Numbered from the stretch's first letter, positions 1-11,020 are shown. The stretch: 64,000 nucleotides of DNA from Polynucleobacter sp. MWH-Jannik1A5 (GCF_018881795.1 NZ_JACVPQ010000001.1:1531305-1595304); one strand, 5' to 3'. Numbers and translations are program-made. Notes: a model not told the origin generated them from the letters alone.

Positions 1-353
1 TTGATTTGTTGGCTGAAATTAGTGATTCTGTTTATCGTCGTATGGAAGCAGAGCGTAAGCGTGTTGCTAACGAGTTGCGATCTACTGGTGCTGCAGAGTC
101 TGACAAAATTCGTGCAAATGCCGAACGTCAACGCGATACGATTTTGGCTGAAGCCTATCGTGATGCACAAAAAATTAAGGGAGCAGGTGACGCTAAAGCT
201 ACTGCACTTTATGCAGAGGCATTTGGGCGCGATCCTCAGTTTGCTCAGTTCTATCAAAGCCTTGAGGCCTATAGAAGCTCCTTTAAGGATAAGAAGGACG
301 TGATGGTGGTTGAGCCAAGTGGTGAGTTCTTCAAGTTCCTGCACAAAAAATAA
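1..353 (+). CDS. hflC: HflC, C-terminal part (partial at window edge)
   Basis: Only the last ~116 codons are present, read in the frame starting at base 3. The segment is rich in Ala, Arg and Glu, with a long helical run (ERKRVANELRSTGAAESDKI) followed by the AEAFGRDPQFAQFYQSLEAY stretch typical of the end of SPFH/band-7 proteins of the HflC family. HflC and HflK form a membrane complex that encloses and modulates the FtsH protease. The stop at 351-353 is 20 bases before hisZ. The order hflC-hisZ-purA is what is expected in Burkholderiaceae (knowledge, not proved here). The N-terminal membrane anchor lies outside the window. Confidence 0.9.
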   Translation, partial: DLLAEISDSVYRRMEAERKRVANELRSTGAAESDKIRANAERQRDTILAEAYRDAQKIKGAGDAKATALYAEAFGRDPQFAQFYQSLEAYRSSFKDKKDVMVVEPSGEFFKFLHKK

Positions 354-373
354 GAAAGCAAATAGTTCACATC

Positions 374-1537
374 ATGAATCGCTGGTTACTTCCTGAAGAT
401 ATTGCAGATGTATTGCCCGCCGAGGCTCGCAAGGTTGAGTCTTTGCGTCGTGCTGTCTTGGATTTATATCAGTCCTATGGTTACGAGCTAGTTGCCCCTC
501 CAATCCTGGAGTTCTTAGATTCTTTATTGACTGGTACTGGCTCAGATCTCAATCTTCAGACCTTTAAATTGGTAGATCAATTGTCAGGGCGTACCTTGGG
601 TTTGCGCGCTGACATGACGCCACAAGTTGCTCGTATTGATGCGCACCTTTTAAATCGTGCTGGGGTCACTCGCCTTTGTTACGCAGGCTCTGTTGCTCAT
701 GCACGTACGCCAGTAGGTAGCTCTGCTCGCGAAGAATTACAACTGGGTGCTGAGATTTATGGCTGTGCCACTTGGGAAGCTGATCTAGAAGCGATTACCT
801 TGTTGCTAAAAACACTTGATATTGCTGGCGTCAAGAAGGTTTATCTTGATCTGTCTCATGCCGGTATTTTGGCTGGCATCTTGGATGGCCAGAACTTAGA
901 TAAATCAACGGTAGAAGCTTTGTATGGCTTATTGCAAAGCAAAGATCGTCCGCGTTTAAGTCAATGGGCGACTTGCTTGCCAGCAAATGTGGCAAAAGCG
1001 CTTGTAGCATTGACAGAATTGAATGGCCCTTGTGCTGAGGTATTGGCTAAAGCTAAAAAAGATTTGCCTAAGCATGTTGCTATTGATCAGGCATTGGCAG
1101 ATCTTGAGCGCTTGGTTGCTGCTGCAGCAAAACTGTCGAGCAACTTAGAGCTCAGTATTGATTTGGCTGATTTGCGTGGTTATCAATACCACAGCGGTGT
1201 GATGTTTGCCGCCTATGTTGATCAATTGCCGCAACCCATTGCAAGAGGTGGTCGCTATGACCATGTTGGTCAGGCATTTGGTCGACCACGTCCTGCCACT
1301 GGTTTTTCTTTGGATCTGCTAACGCTGGCAAGTTTGTCGCCATTTAGTGCGCGCAAGATGGCCATTATTGCCCCTTGGATTGACGATGCTGAATTAACTA
1401 AGGCAGTCGCTGATCTCAGAGGCAAAGGTGAGGTGGTGATTCAAGTGCCTGCGGGTACCAGCCTAGAGGCTGCCGAATACGAATGTGACCGAGAGCTTGT
1501 CAAGCAAGCTAGCTCTTGGGAAGTAAAAAAGAAGTAA
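374..1537 (+). CDS. hisZ: ATP phosphoribosyltransferase regulatory subunit HisZ
   Basis: The 387-residue protein resembles a class II histidyl-tRNA synthetase core without the anticodon-binding domain, which is the hallmark of HisZ. The motif-2-like segment RADMTPQVAR lies at about residues 78-87, and the glycine-rich RGGRYDHVG segment and ATGFSLDLLTL near the end of the core fit the family. HisZ has no aminoacylation activity. It joins the short form of HisG to build the first enzyme of histidine synthesis. hisG is not in this window, so partnership with a short HisG is inferred. The ATG follows hflC closely and purA follows after 66 bases, suggesting co-transcription. Confidence 0.95.
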   Translation: MNRWLLPEDIADVLPAEARKVESLRRAVLDLYQSYGYELVAPPILEFLDSLLTGTGSDLNLQTFKLVDQLSGRTLGLRADMTPQVARIDAHLLNRAGVTRLCYAGSVAHARTPVGSSAREELQLGAEIYGCATWEADLEAITLLLKTLDIAGVKKVYLDLSHAGILAGILDGQNLDKSTVEALYGLLQSKDRPRLSQWATCLPANVAKALVALTELNGPCAEVLAKAKKDLPKHVAIDQALADLERLVAAAAKLSSNLELSIDLADLRGYQYHSGVMFAAYVDQLPQPIARGGRYDHVGQAFGRPRPATGFSLDLLTLASLSPFSARKMAIIAPWIDDAELTKAVADLRGKGEVVIQVPAGTSLEAAEYECDRELVKQASSWEVKKK

Positions 1538-1582
1538 AGCGACATATCAATTAAAGCAGTGAACAGTTAACTTATTTTGTAA

Positions 1583-2944
<1,362 letters not shown>

Positions 2945-2999
2945 TTGAAAATAATTGATTCACCTTAATTTATTAACTTTTGCATAAGAAGATAACAAC

Positions 3000-5213
3000 A
3001 TGACTGCGCGCACTACCTGCAATAGCCTTCAAGTGGCAACCCCTTTATATCGTTTTATCGAAGACAAAGTACTTCCTGGTACCGGTATTAAGAGTGCTGA
3101 CTTTTGGAAGGGTTTTGATGAAATCGTTAAAGATCTCACACCAAAAAATGAAGCCTTGCTAGCAAAACGTGATCGCATTCAGGCGGATCTGGATAAATGG
3201 CATCAAGCCAATCCAGGTCCAATCACCGATATGCCGGCATACCGCAAGTTCCTGAAAGAGATTGATTACTTAGTTGATGTGCCAGGAAAAATTACTGCAA
3301 CTACTAAGAACGTGGATGATGAGTTGGCTCTTCAGGCTGGTCCTCAGCTGGTAGTTCCAGTTCTCAATGCGCGTTATGCGTTAAATGCTGCTAATGCACG
3401 TTGGGGCTCCCTGTATGACGCTCTTTATGGCACCGACGTTCTCTCTGAAGAAGACGGCGCTACTAAGACTGGTGCTTACAATCCAATTCGTGGCGCTAAA
3501 GTAGTTGCGTATGCGCGTAACTTCTTAGATCAAGCTGCGCCATTGGCCAAAGGCTCGCACCGCGACTCTGTTGCCTACACAGTTGATGGCAATAAGTTGG
3601 CTGTCAAATTAAAGGATGGCACAACAACTGGTTTAGCTGACGAGAAGCAATTTGTTGGTTATCAAGGCGAGGCTTCAGCACCAAGCTCAATCCTCTTGCG
3701 TAACAACGGCATTCATATTGATATCGAAATCAATAAGAGCAAAACAATTGGCGCAAGTGACCCTGCAGGCATCAACGATGTTGTACTGGAAGCAGCGCTA
3801 TCCACTATTTTGGATTTGGAAGACTCTATTGCTGCAGTAGATGGCGATGACAAAGTGGTTGCCTATGAAAACTGGTTAGGTATTCTGAAGGGTACTTTGG
3901 TTGAAGAGGTGAAGAAGGGTGATAAGACGATTACTCGTACACTCAACCCGGACCGTAATTACAAAGCTGGCATTGGTGCTGTTGATGCCAAAGATGGCAT
4001 CGTTACATTGCATGGCCGTTCACTCTTATTCCTCCGTAACGTTGGGCACTTAATGACTAACCCAGCCATTATTACTGGCGAAGGCAAAGAGATTTACGAG
4101 GGTATCTTGGATGCTGTAGTGACTGTATTGATTGCTTTGTATGACATCAATCGTCCAGCGAGCCAAGCAATTGGTAATACACGGAAAGGTTCTGTTTATA
4201 TCGTTAAGCCAAAAATGCATAGCCCAGAAGAAGTGGCTTTTGCAGGCGAATTGTTTGGCCGCGTTGAAAAATTACTCGGCTTGCCAGCTGACACTGTGAA
4301 GTTGGGCATCATGGACGAAGAGCGTCGCATGAGCGCAAATATTAAAGCTGCGATTGCTGCTGCTGGTGCACGTGTTGCCTTTATTAACACTGGCTTCTTG
4401 GATCGCACTGGCGATGAGATGCACACTGCAATGTATGCGGGTCCAATGATGCGCAAGGGCGATATGAAAACCAGCAAGTGGTTGTCAGCCTATGAGCGTC
4501 GTAACGTTTTTGCTGGCTTAGATTGTGGTTTACGTGGTCGCGCTCAAATCGGTAAAGGCATGTGGGCAATGCCAGATATGATGAAGGCCATGGTTGAGCA
4601 GAAGATTGTTCATCCAAAAGCAGGTGCTAACACTGCTTGGGTTCCATCACCAACAGCTGCTACCTTGCATGCACTTCACTACCATCAAGTAAACGTAGCT
4701 GAACTCCAAAAAGAAATGGAAAAGCTCGATACTCAAGCTGAAGCAGAAGCCTTAATCAACGATTTGTTGACCATTCCAGTAGTTGAAAAAGCAAACTGGT
4801 CTAAAGAAGAAATTCAGCAAGAATTGGACAATAACTGCCAAGGAATCTTAGGTTATGTGGTTCGTTGGATTGATCAAGGCGTAGGTTGCTCGAAGGTGCC
4901 TGATATTCATAACGTCGGTTTGATGGAAGATCGCGCTACTTTACGTATCTCTAGCCAGCACATTGCCAACTGGTTGCTGAACGGTATTGTGACTGCTGAT
5001 CAAGTGAACGAAACTTTGCAGCGTATGGCTAAAGTGGTGGATGGTCAAAATGCTGGCGATCCTTTGTACAAGCCAATGATGCCAAACTACAAAGATTCTT
5101 ATGCTTATAAGGCAGCTAGTGATTTGATTTTCAAAGGTCTTGAGCAGCCTAATGGCTACACTGAGCCTTTATTGCATGCATGGCGTTTGGAAGTCAAAAA
5201 AGCGAACGCTTAA
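3000..5213 (+). CDS. glcB: Malate synthase G
   Basis: The 737-residue length is that of malate synthase G, which condenses glyoxylate and acetyl-CoA to malate in the glyoxylate bypass or glycolate use. Recognisable segments are [20 protein letters not shown] (about residues 465-484), [17 protein letters not shown], and [17 protein letters not shown]. The last contains the conserved Cys (about 630) and the Asp (about 644) matching the E. coli GlcB active-site Cys617 and Asp631. No isocitrate lyase or glycolate oxidase gene lies nearby. It is followed by a perfect-stem terminator at 5236. Confidence 0.96.
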   Translation: MTARTTCNSLQVATPLYRFIEDKVLPGTGIKSADFWKGFDEIVKDLTPKNEALLAKRDRIQADLDKWHQANPGPITDMPAYRKFLKEIDYLVDVPGKITATTKNVDDELALQAGPQLVVPVLNARYALNAANARWGSLYDALYGTDVLSEEDGATKTGAYNPIRGAKVVAYARNFLDQAAPLAKGSHRDSVAYTVDGNKLAVKLKDGTTTGLADEKQFVGYQGEASAPSSILLRNNGIHIDIEINKSKTIGASDPAGINDVVLEAALSTILDLEDSIAAVDGDDKVVAYENWLGILKGTLVEEVKKGDKTITRTLNPDRNYKAGIGAVDAKDGIVTLHGRSLLFLRNVGHLMTNPAIITGEGKEIYEGILDAVVTVLIALYDINRPASQAIGNTRKGSVYIVKPKMHSPEEVAFAGELFGRVEKLLGLPADTVKLGIMDEERRMSANIKAAIAAAGARVAFINTGFLDRTGDEMHTAMYAGPMMRKGDMKTSKWLSAYERRNVFAGLDCGLRGRAQIGKGMWAMPDMMKAMVEQKIVHPKAGANTAWVPSPTAATLHALHYHQVNVAELQKEMEKLDTQAEAEALINDLLTIPVVEKANWSKEEIQQELDNNCQGILGYVVRWIDQGVGCSKVPDIHNVGLMEDRATLRISSQHIANWLLNGIVTADQVNETLQRMAKVVDGQNAGDPLYKPMMPNYKDSYAYKAASDLIFKGLEQPNGYTEPLLHAWRLEVKKANA

Positions 5214-5235
5214 TACTACTTAGACCTCAGATAAG

Positions 5236-5270
5236 AATGGATTTGCCCACAAAGCAAATCCATTTTTTAT
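5236..5270 (+). terminator. Rho-independent terminator after glcB
   Basis: Arms AATGGATTTGC (5236-5246) and GCAAATCCATT (5254-5264) form a perfect 11-bp stem with a 7-base loop and run into a T-rich tract. It lies 23 bases after the glcB stop and 13 bases before the next ATG. Confidence 0.85.
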
Positions 5271-5282
5271 TAGCCCATAACT

Positions 5283-5777
5283 ATGTTTGGATTTCTAAAC
5301 CCCTTTTCTAAGCCTCATTCTAGGTTCCCATTCCAACCAAATGATGGCGGTCGGGAGGCTGCTGGGTTTAAAGGTGGAGCAGGTGATTGCGTGGTGAGAT
5401 CGATTGCTATTGCTGCTGACCTGCCTTACCTCCAAGTCTATGAAGATCTAAGACTTGCTAACGAGAGATACGCACAACTCAAAAATGATCGTCTTGCGAA
5501 AAGATTGACCATCAAGGGAGCGTCCCCTAGAAACGGCAATCATCGCAACGTCTTTCATGATTACATCCTAGCTCAGGGATTTGACTGGGTTCCAACGATG
5601 AAGGTGGGGGCAGGCTGTCAGGTTCACCTTTGCCCTGATGAGTTGCCTGCTGGCGTGGTGATAGCCAAGGTTTCTAAGCACTTGACCGCCATTATTGATG
5701 GCGTCATTCATGATACGCACGATCCTTCCCGAGGCGGGAAGCGTTGCGTCTATGGGTACTATATTAAGAGACGCTAG
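5283..5777 (+). CDS. Small cysteine-peptidase-like protein of unknown function
   Basis: The 164-residue soluble protein has no signal peptide. After the leader NDGGREAAGFKGGAGDC it places a Cys at residue 36 at the start of a helix (GDCVVRSIAIA). Later it has SKHLTAIIDGVIHDTHDPSR with His133 and Asp144/Asp147, ending CVYGYYIKRR. Cys at a helix start plus a downstream His on a strand followed by Asp is the arrangement of papain-like or C39-like folds. From memory, similar uncharacterised proteins occur in phage and bacterial genomes. Catalysis is inferred, not shown. No phage genes are nearby. Its 3' end overlaps the convergent channel gene by 14 bases. Confidence 0.7.
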   Translation: MFGFLNPFSKPHSRFPFQPNDGGREAAGFKGGAGDCVVRSIAIAADLPYLQVYEDLRLANERYAQLKNDRLAKRLTIKGASPRNGNHRNVFHDYILAQGFDWVPTMKVGAGCQVHLCPDELPAGVVIAKVSKHLTAIIDGVIHDTHDPSRGGKRCVYGYYIKRR

Positions 5778-6279
5778 GATCTATTTGGTGATGTTTGAGA
5801 TTCCAAGCTGCTTTGTATGAATTAGTCATCCCAATCATGGTGGAAGTAGTCCAGGCTACCGCAAATAATCCCGAGAAAGAAATGAAGAAGGCAAGACTTT
5901 TCCAGCCGGCCGGCAAAATATCCTCAATAAAGCCAACGGTGGTGTAGCAACTACCCACGAAAAGTAGGGTCTGAACACCATCATTCATGATGCCAAGTGC
6001 CATCACATAAAGAGACCAAATAACAATTTCGCTAATGTGAATCAAAGCAATAAAGAAAAAGGACGCGTAAAAATGAAAAAACACGCGGTTATATTGCTTC
6101 AGTTTTAGATTTCCAATGGTCAATCTTTCAAATCGCAGCATGATGTAGTTGATCGAGCTGCCATGAAAGAGAAGGATAAGGAGTAGACCAAAAACCCCAT
6201 AAAAAATATCTCTGATTAGCAGTAGAAGCGGGATGCCGCCTATTGTTGCTTGGGTAATGACTTCAGTGGAAATGGACAT
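5764..6279 (-). CDS. Two-transmembrane ion-channel-like protein
   Basis: The 171-residue membrane protein has hydrophobic segments at about residues 18-40, 66-96 and 127-150. Between the last two is a pore-helix-like stretch ending in TTVGF at 113-117. This resembles the selectivity filter of the Ion_trans_2 / two-pore-domain potassium channel family. The residue after TVGF is Ile (TVGFIED) rather than the Gly of the usual TVGYG/TVGFG, so potassium selectivity is uncertain. There is no cytoplasmic RCK/TrkA domain. It converges on the cysteine-peptidase-like gene with a 14-base overlap. Confidence 0.65.
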   Translation of the reverse strand: MSISTEVITQATIGGIPLLLLIRDIFYGVFGLLLILLFHGSSINYIMLRFERLTIGNLKLKQYNRVFFHFYASFFFIALIHISEIVIWSLYVMALGIMNDGVQTLLFVGSCYTTVGFIEDILPAGWKSLAFFISFSGLFAVAWTTSTMIGMTNSYKAAWNLKHHQIDPSVS

Positions 6280-6370
6280 AAGTTAGGCGAATTTCATTTG
6301 GTTTAAGGGTGGGCAAGATTCCTTATCAGGGTTGATAATGTCATATTGATTAAGCCATGTAAAGCAACCT

Positions 6371-7603
6371 TTGAATATCGCCGTCCATACCACTGAAGTC
6401 AAGAAGCGAGAACGCTTCTTTTTGTTTTCATTGGCAGGCATTCAGTTCACCCATATCCTGGACTTCATGATCATGATGCCATTGGGCCCTGAGTTTATTC
6501 GGGAGCTCAATATCAATACGCATCAATTTGGCTTATTGCTTTCTTCCTATACTTTTGCTGCAGCAGCAGCGGGTATCTTTGCTACCTACTATGTAGATCG
6601 ATTTGAGCGTAGACAGCTCTTATTGAGCCTGTATGCCCTTTTTATTGTTGCTACTTTTGCTTGTGGTCTAGCGCCCAACTACGAAGCACTTTTTATTGCT
6701 AGAGCATTTGCTGGTGCTTTCGGGGGCATCCTAGGATCCTTGGTCCAGACTATCGTGGCTGACTCCATACCGTTCGAGCGCAGAGGGAAGGCATTGGGAA
6801 CAGTGATGGCGGCATTTTCGGTATCAACCGTAGCCGGAGTTCCGCTGGGATTATTTCTTGCAAACCACATACCAAGTTTAGGTTGGCGTGCGCCGTTTTT
6901 CTTTATTGCATTGATCTCCGCTCTCATTCTTTATCTGGGATATCGAAACATTCCGAAGATTGCAGGGCACTTAGATCACATCCATGAGGGTAGTCGACTA
7001 AGTCAAATCATGAAGATTTTGACTGCACCTCAAAATATCAAAGCTTTCGTATTTATGGCGCTCATTATGATTACCGGCTTCTCAGTGATTCCATATATTG
7101 CGCTGTATTTAACATCTAATGTGGGCATTAGTAACTCTTATATTTCATTGATCTACTTGTGTGGCGGCATCGCTACTCTGATGAGCTCTCGTTTTATTGG
7201 GCACATGGCCGATAAGTATGGAAAGGTAGCTGTTTTTCGAGTACTGGCCATTATTAGTTTGATACCGCTTCTTGTGACAACGAACTTGCCGGTTACGCCT
7301 TTATGGATCGTACTGATTAATTCAACTGCATTCTTCATCTTGGTATCTGGCCGCATGATCCCTGCAATGGCCATGGTTAGCCAGGTAGTTGAAAGCAAGA
7401 TTCGTGGCACCTTTATGAGTTTGGTCGGTTCAGTGCAAATGCTGTCTTCAGGTATAGCCTCGGTTCTGGCTGGCTGGATAGTCACTATTGGCCCGGATGG
7501 CATGATGCAGCACTACAACTTGGTGGGCTATGGCGCGGCAATTTGTGGGTTGCTTACATTTTGGCTGGTAGGATATATTCATTCTGATACGAAAAAAGCA
7601 TAA
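6371..7603 (+). CDS. MFS transporter
   Basis: A 410-residue polytopic protein with about 12 hydrophobic segments and a conserved loop after the second (YYVDRFERRQLLL). The architecture resembles drug/arabinose-type efflux members of the major facilitator superfamily (AraJ/PbuE-like). The TTG start is the first usable in-frame start after a stop at 6347-6349, and no nearby ATG would keep the first membrane segment. The substrate cannot be told. A dienelactone hydrolase gene follows 9 bases later, so the two are probably co-transcribed. Confidence 0.85.
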   Translation: MNIAVHTTEVKKRERFFLFSLAGIQFTHILDFMIMMPLGPEFIRELNINTHQFGLLLSSYTFAAAAAGIFATYYVDRFERRQLLLSLYALFIVATFACGLAPNYEALFIARAFAGAFGGILGSLVQTIVADSIPFERRGKALGTVMAAFSVSTVAGVPLGLFLANHIPSLGWRAPFFFIALISALILYLGYRNIPKIAGHLDHIHEGSRLSQIMKILTAPQNIKAFVFMALIMITGFSVIPYIALYLTSNVGISNSYISLIYLCGGIATLMSSRFIGHMADKYGKVAVFRVLAIISLIPLLVTTNLPVTPLWIVLINSTAFFILVSGRMIPAMAMVSQVVESKIRGTFMSLVGSVQMLSSGIASVLAGWIVTIGPDGMMQHYNLVGYGAAICGLLTFWLVGYIHSDTKKA

Positions 7604-7612
7604 GGAGACCTC

Positions 7613-8299
7613 ATGATTGAATTTAAAAGACCTGATGGACAAACTGTAAAAGGCTACCTTGCTGAGCCAGTCGATAAATCCAATGCTCCTGGAGTTGTTG
7701 TCATTCAGGAGTGGTGGGGTCTTGATGATGAGGTCAAGGCGGTAGCTGATCGCCTTGCAAATGCTGGATATAGAGCATTAGTGCCCGATCTCTATCGCGG
7801 TAAATTAGCAATTGAAGCAAATGAGGCAGAGCATCTGATGGGTGATCTTAATTTTGGTGATGCTGCTGGACAAGATATTCGCGGTGCTGTTCAATACTTA
7901 AAAGCTTCTGGCAGCGGGAAAGTTGCAGTAACGGGTTTTTGTATGGGCGGCGCATTAACTATCTTGGCTGCCTGTAATGTACCGGAGCTGGATGGCTCGA
8001 TAGTTTGGTACGGCAACCCTCCTTTAGAGTACGTTGATGCAAAAGCGATTACAAAGCCGATGTTAGGGCACTGGGCTATGCATGATGAGTTTTTCCCAAT
8101 CGCTGGAGTCGATCAACTTGAAGAGAAGTTAAAGCACGCAGGCGTGAACTATGAGTTTCATCGCTATGACACTAAGCATGCCTTTGCCAATCCTAAATCG
8201 GATGCACGTGGTCTAGCGCCTCTGAAGTACAGCGAGGAAGCTGCCCAATTGGCCTGGGATCGTACATTCACTTTCTTAAAAAAATATATTAATAATTAG
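7613..8299 (+). CDS. Dienelactone hydrolase family protein
   Basis: A 228-residue alpha/beta hydrolase. The nucleophile elbow is GFCMGG with Cys110, and Asp158 (HDEFFP) and His189 (KHAFANP) complete the Cys-Asp-His triad typical of dienelactone hydrolases. Glu33 in QEWWGLDDE matches the conserved Glu that interacts with the Cys. The family hydrolyses dienelactone in chlorocatechol breakdown, but many members act on other esters. No catechol pathway genes lie nearby, so the substrate is open. The start has a good ribosome-binding site (AAGGAGA). Confidence 0.88.
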   Translation: MIEFKRPDGQTVKGYLAEPVDKSNAPGVVVIQEWWGLDDEVKAVADRLANAGYRALVPDLYRGKLAIEANEAEHLMGDLNFGDAAGQDIRGAVQYLKASGSGKVAVTGFCMGGALTILAACNVPELDGSIVWYGNPPLEYVDAKAITKPMLGHWAMHDEFFPIAGVDQLEEKLKHAGVNYEFHRYDTKHAFANPKSDARGLAPLKYSEEAAQLAWDRTFTFLKKYINN

Positions 8300-8304
8300 G
8301 TAAT

Positions 8305-9114
8305 ATGAAACAGCGAGTTCGCGAAGATAAGTTTTTCAATTGGATTTATACAAAAAGTAATATCCAAATATTATTAATACTGGTCCTCTTTTTTGTGACC
8401 ATGTTAGATATATTGCCGCGCCTATTGCAATGCATACCTATTTTTGCTCCAACTCAAGATAGCACCCGATTGGGCTTGGGTTTATTTGGATCGATCATTA
8501 CCTTAAGTGGTTTGTTAATTGGTTTTTTGCTCAATCAAGCGCAAACCAATTTTCGTGAGGTCCAAACTTTAGTTTCACAGGAGGCGGGGCGTATTAATAA
8601 CTTAGATCGTTTACTGACCCGTTTTGGCGATCCAGCCATTGCGCCTATTCGTGCTGAGCTATTTGCGTATATGAATTCGATTGTTCATGATGAATGGCCT
8701 TTGCTACAAAAGGGCGAAGGCAGCCCTAAGACACACATGCTTTGGCGCAGCATTTCTCGTAATCTGATGGCGATTGAGCCGCACACCAATCGGCAAACGG
8801 CCATGTATACCGACATTATTAAGAAATCAGAAGAGGTGGCCGAGAGCAGAGAAGCCCGTATTGAGCGTTCAAGTATTCGCTTGCCTGGTTTGTTTTGGGT
8901 GGTTATTCTGATTTGTATGTTCGCCCTCATGGGGACTAACACTTTATTTCTGCCATCAGACTCTTTTTTCTTTGGTCTCAAGATTTTGCCGGTAACTTTA
9001 GGGGCCTTAATCTCGCTCTTGGTGATAACAGATCAGCCATTTAAAGGGCAAAACTCAGTTCAACCTGATGCCTTCTATAAAATTATTGAATCCATTAAAA
9101 CTCGTAAAGAGTGA
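8305..9114 (+). CDS. DUF4239-like (bestrophin-like) membrane protein
   Basis: A 269-residue protein with hydrophobic segments at about 20-40, 59-77, 193-213 and 218-238 around a large soluble helical middle. The segment after the second helix (NQAQTNFREVQTLVSQEAGR) and the two-plus-two membrane layout match DUF4239 proteins, sometimes annotated bestrophin-like. The function of the family is not established. It starts 5 bases after the hydrolase gene and its stop overlaps the next start, placing it in the MFS-hydrolase operon. Confidence 0.7.
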   Translation: MKQRVREDKFFNWIYTKSNIQILLILVLFFVTMLDILPRLLQCIPIFAPTQDSTRLGLGLFGSIITLSGLLIGFLLNQAQTNFREVQTLVSQEAGRINNLDRLLTRFGDPAIAPIRAELFAYMNSIVHDEWPLLQKGEGSPKTHMLWRSISRNLMAIEPHTNRQTAMYTDIIKKSEEVAESREARIERSSIRLPGLFWVVILICMFALMGTNTLFLPSDSFFFGLKILPVTLGALISLLVITDQPFKGQNSVQPDAFYKIIESIKTRKE

Positions 9115-9632
9115 TGTCTCATTTAACTGCTATGCACTTATTTTCTGAAAATCTTGCTGTAGAAATTTCTACCTATTACCGTAACTTGGCCTTGGGGCAT
9201 GGAGTAGTGCCCAAGGTATTTACTTTGGTAAACAGCGAGGGTGATCAATACCTTTTCTTTATTGATGATCTTCCCTTTGAAAAAGAGGAAGAAAAGAATC
9301 AGTTTCTTGCCTACATTGTGCAAGAGCATGATGCTGTTAGTTATGCTCGCGGAACCTTAGTGATTGTTGAAAAAAATCAGCAGTACATTGAGTTTGCTGT
9401 GGTTGACAAAGATGATGCTGATGCCATTGTCTGCTCGGCAGAGTTAACAAGGGATATGGACGATAAGCCAATTGGCTTGGGTGAGTTTGAGAAGACCCTG
9501 GTAAAGAAGGGCTCAATCATTTTTGGCCATCTTTTTGAGCCGATCCAGTTTTCCGAAGAAAAGACCGAAGATTTTCAGAGTCTTTGGATCGAAATGAAAG
9601 CAAAAATCCTGCACCGCTCAATGGGGCTTTAA
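9114..9632 (+). CDS. Hypothetical protein, 172 residues
   Basis: I do not recognise this acidic soluble protein. It has no signal peptide or membrane segment, and is rich in Glu/Asp with alternating short strands and helices (YLFFIDDLPFEKEEEKNQFL). The ATG at 9114 overlaps the stop of the preceding gene (TGATG), implying translational coupling; a GTG one codon upstream is also possible. The 3' end overlaps the convergent permease gene by 15 bases. It is the last gene of the MFS / hydrolase / DUF4239 cluster. Confidence 0.75.
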   Translation: MSHLTAMHLFSENLAVEISTYYRNLALGHGVVPKVFTLVNSEGDQYLFFIDDLPFEKEEEKNQFLAYIVQEHDAVSYARGTLVIVEKNQQYIEFAVVDKDDADAIVCSAELTRDMDDKPIGLGEFEKTLVKKGSIIFGHLFEPIQFSEEKTEDFQSLWIEMKAKILHRSMGL

Positions 9633-10928
9633 TAGCCCTCTGAGATATTTGCGGGAAATGGCTTCAGCGGAAAAGGATCCGAATAAAGCAATCACTAGTG
9701 CAATCGCGCTACCTGGAGCGCTTTCAACAACATTGATAAATAAAGTTGTAAATAAACTTAGATTGATAATGATTGCGGCCCAGAGTGGCCATAGCTTCGC
9801 ACCGGTCTGATGGCGAACTCGAATGTGCCCAAAGGTAATCGCCGCATAGACTAATAAAAAAGCAAGACTTGCCATTTTTCCAACCACTTCTAGTGGGAAT
9901 GCCAATACCAAGGCTATGACTAAGATGGTAGATACGGTTAAAGAGCGTGAGTCTGTTGTTAAGACGGACTCGCCTAGTACTTTTGAGATTGAGCTCTTGT
10001 TGGCCATGTCTGCAGCAATGTTGGATGCAGCAAAGATGGTGGCATTCAGGGCGGCAGCGCAAGCCAAGAGCGCTGATGCGCCTATGACAACAAAGCCTGT
10101 CTTGCCGGCCACGATTTTGGCAGCATCCGCTAAAACATGTCCGCTATAGGCTGCCATTTGAGCGGGGGAGAGTAGCAATATGGCTGCGGTACTCACCAAG
10201 AAATAAGCAATGGTTACTAGAATGAGGGCTGAAAACATAGCCAGTGGCAGCTCTTTTCTAGGCTCTTGCATGGCATTGGAGGAATTGGTCACCACACCAA
10301 AGCCTTGGTAGTTTATGTACAAGATACCAGTGGCAATAGCAATACCGTTGATCGACCAGCTCGACATCTTAAATGCGTCAATATCAGCAACATGAATGCC
10401 GTCTACGGAAAAGAGTAGAAGGGCAATCGTCACAAAGCCTATCGCTAATGCCTCTGCCTTGCCAACAAAATTTGTACCAAGTAATTTAATGCCGGCACAA
10501 AAAATCACTATGCCAGCACCAACAAGCTGTATCTCTACGGGAGATAAATTACCACCAAGCAAGGTATTGGCGTATTCAGAGAAGCCGGCAGCGTATAGAG
10601 CAGCAGCAATGAGATAGGCTATGAATTGAAATATATTGAGGCCGCCAGAAATAACACCTGGACCAAAACTCATCACAGTGAATGTGGCAGCCCCTCCGCT
10701 ACTTGGAAAAGTGGCACCCAATTTGGCGTACGAGTAGACAGAAAATGAGGCGGCAATTGCGCCCAGCAAAAATGCCAGGGGAATATGGGATCCAGCATGT
10801 GCGCTTGCAGTGCCCAATAAGGAAAAAAGTCCGGCACCCATCATTCCGCCGATACCCAGGGCGGTAGCTGAAAAAAGACTAATCCCTTTATTCTTATTGC
10901 TCGCGGTTTTGAGTAGGGCAGGATTCAA
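9618..10928 (-). CDS. APC family amino-acid permease
   Basis: A 436-residue polytopic protein with 11-12 hydrophobic segments. The N-terminal stretch ATALGIGGMMGAGLFSLLG (residues 21-39) is the glycine-rich first-helix motif of amino acid-polyamine-organocation transporters, which bind substrate at its unwound part. Conserved YINYQGFGVVTNSS and EPRKELPLAM follow helix 6. The substrate cannot be assigned. It stands between the unknown gene, which it overlaps at the 3' end, and tRNA-Leu. Confidence 0.85.
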   Translation of the reverse strand: MNPALLKTASNKNKGISLFSATALGIGGMMGAGLFSLLGTASAHAGSHIPLAFLLGAIAASFSVYSYAKLGATFPSSGGAATFTVMSFGPGVISGGLNIFQFIAYLIAAALYAAGFSEYANTLLGGNLSPVEIQLVGAGIVIFCAGIKLLGTNFVGKAEALAIGFVTIALLLFSVDGIHVADIDAFKMSSWSINGIAIATGILYINYQGFGVVTNSSNAMQEPRKELPLAMFSALILVTIAYFLVSTAAILLLSPAQMAAYSGHVLADAAKIVAGKTGFVVIGASALLACAAALNATIFAASNIAADMANKSSISKVLGESVLTTDSRSLTVSTILVIALVLAFPLEVVGKMASLAFLLVYAAITFGHIRVRHQTGAKLWPLWAAIIINLSLFTTLFINVVESAPGSAIALVIALFGSFSAEAISRKYLRGLLKPH

Positions 10929-11020
10929 TGGGTGATCAGTAATGAGTAGTTAGTGGTGGGGCTCGTTGATTGAGTAATAGAGCCCTATATTAAGGCTCTT
11001 ATGGGTGACTTTAAGCTGTT

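Noticed and set aside
5283-5777. Prophage remnant around the cysteine-peptidase-like gene
   Set aside because: Neighbours are glcB and a channel gene; no other phage-type gene or att-like repeat is seen.
10929-11020. Terminator between tRNA-Leu and the APC permease on the minus strand
   Set aside because: There are AGAGCC/GGCTCT arms but no T tract after them; too weak to list.
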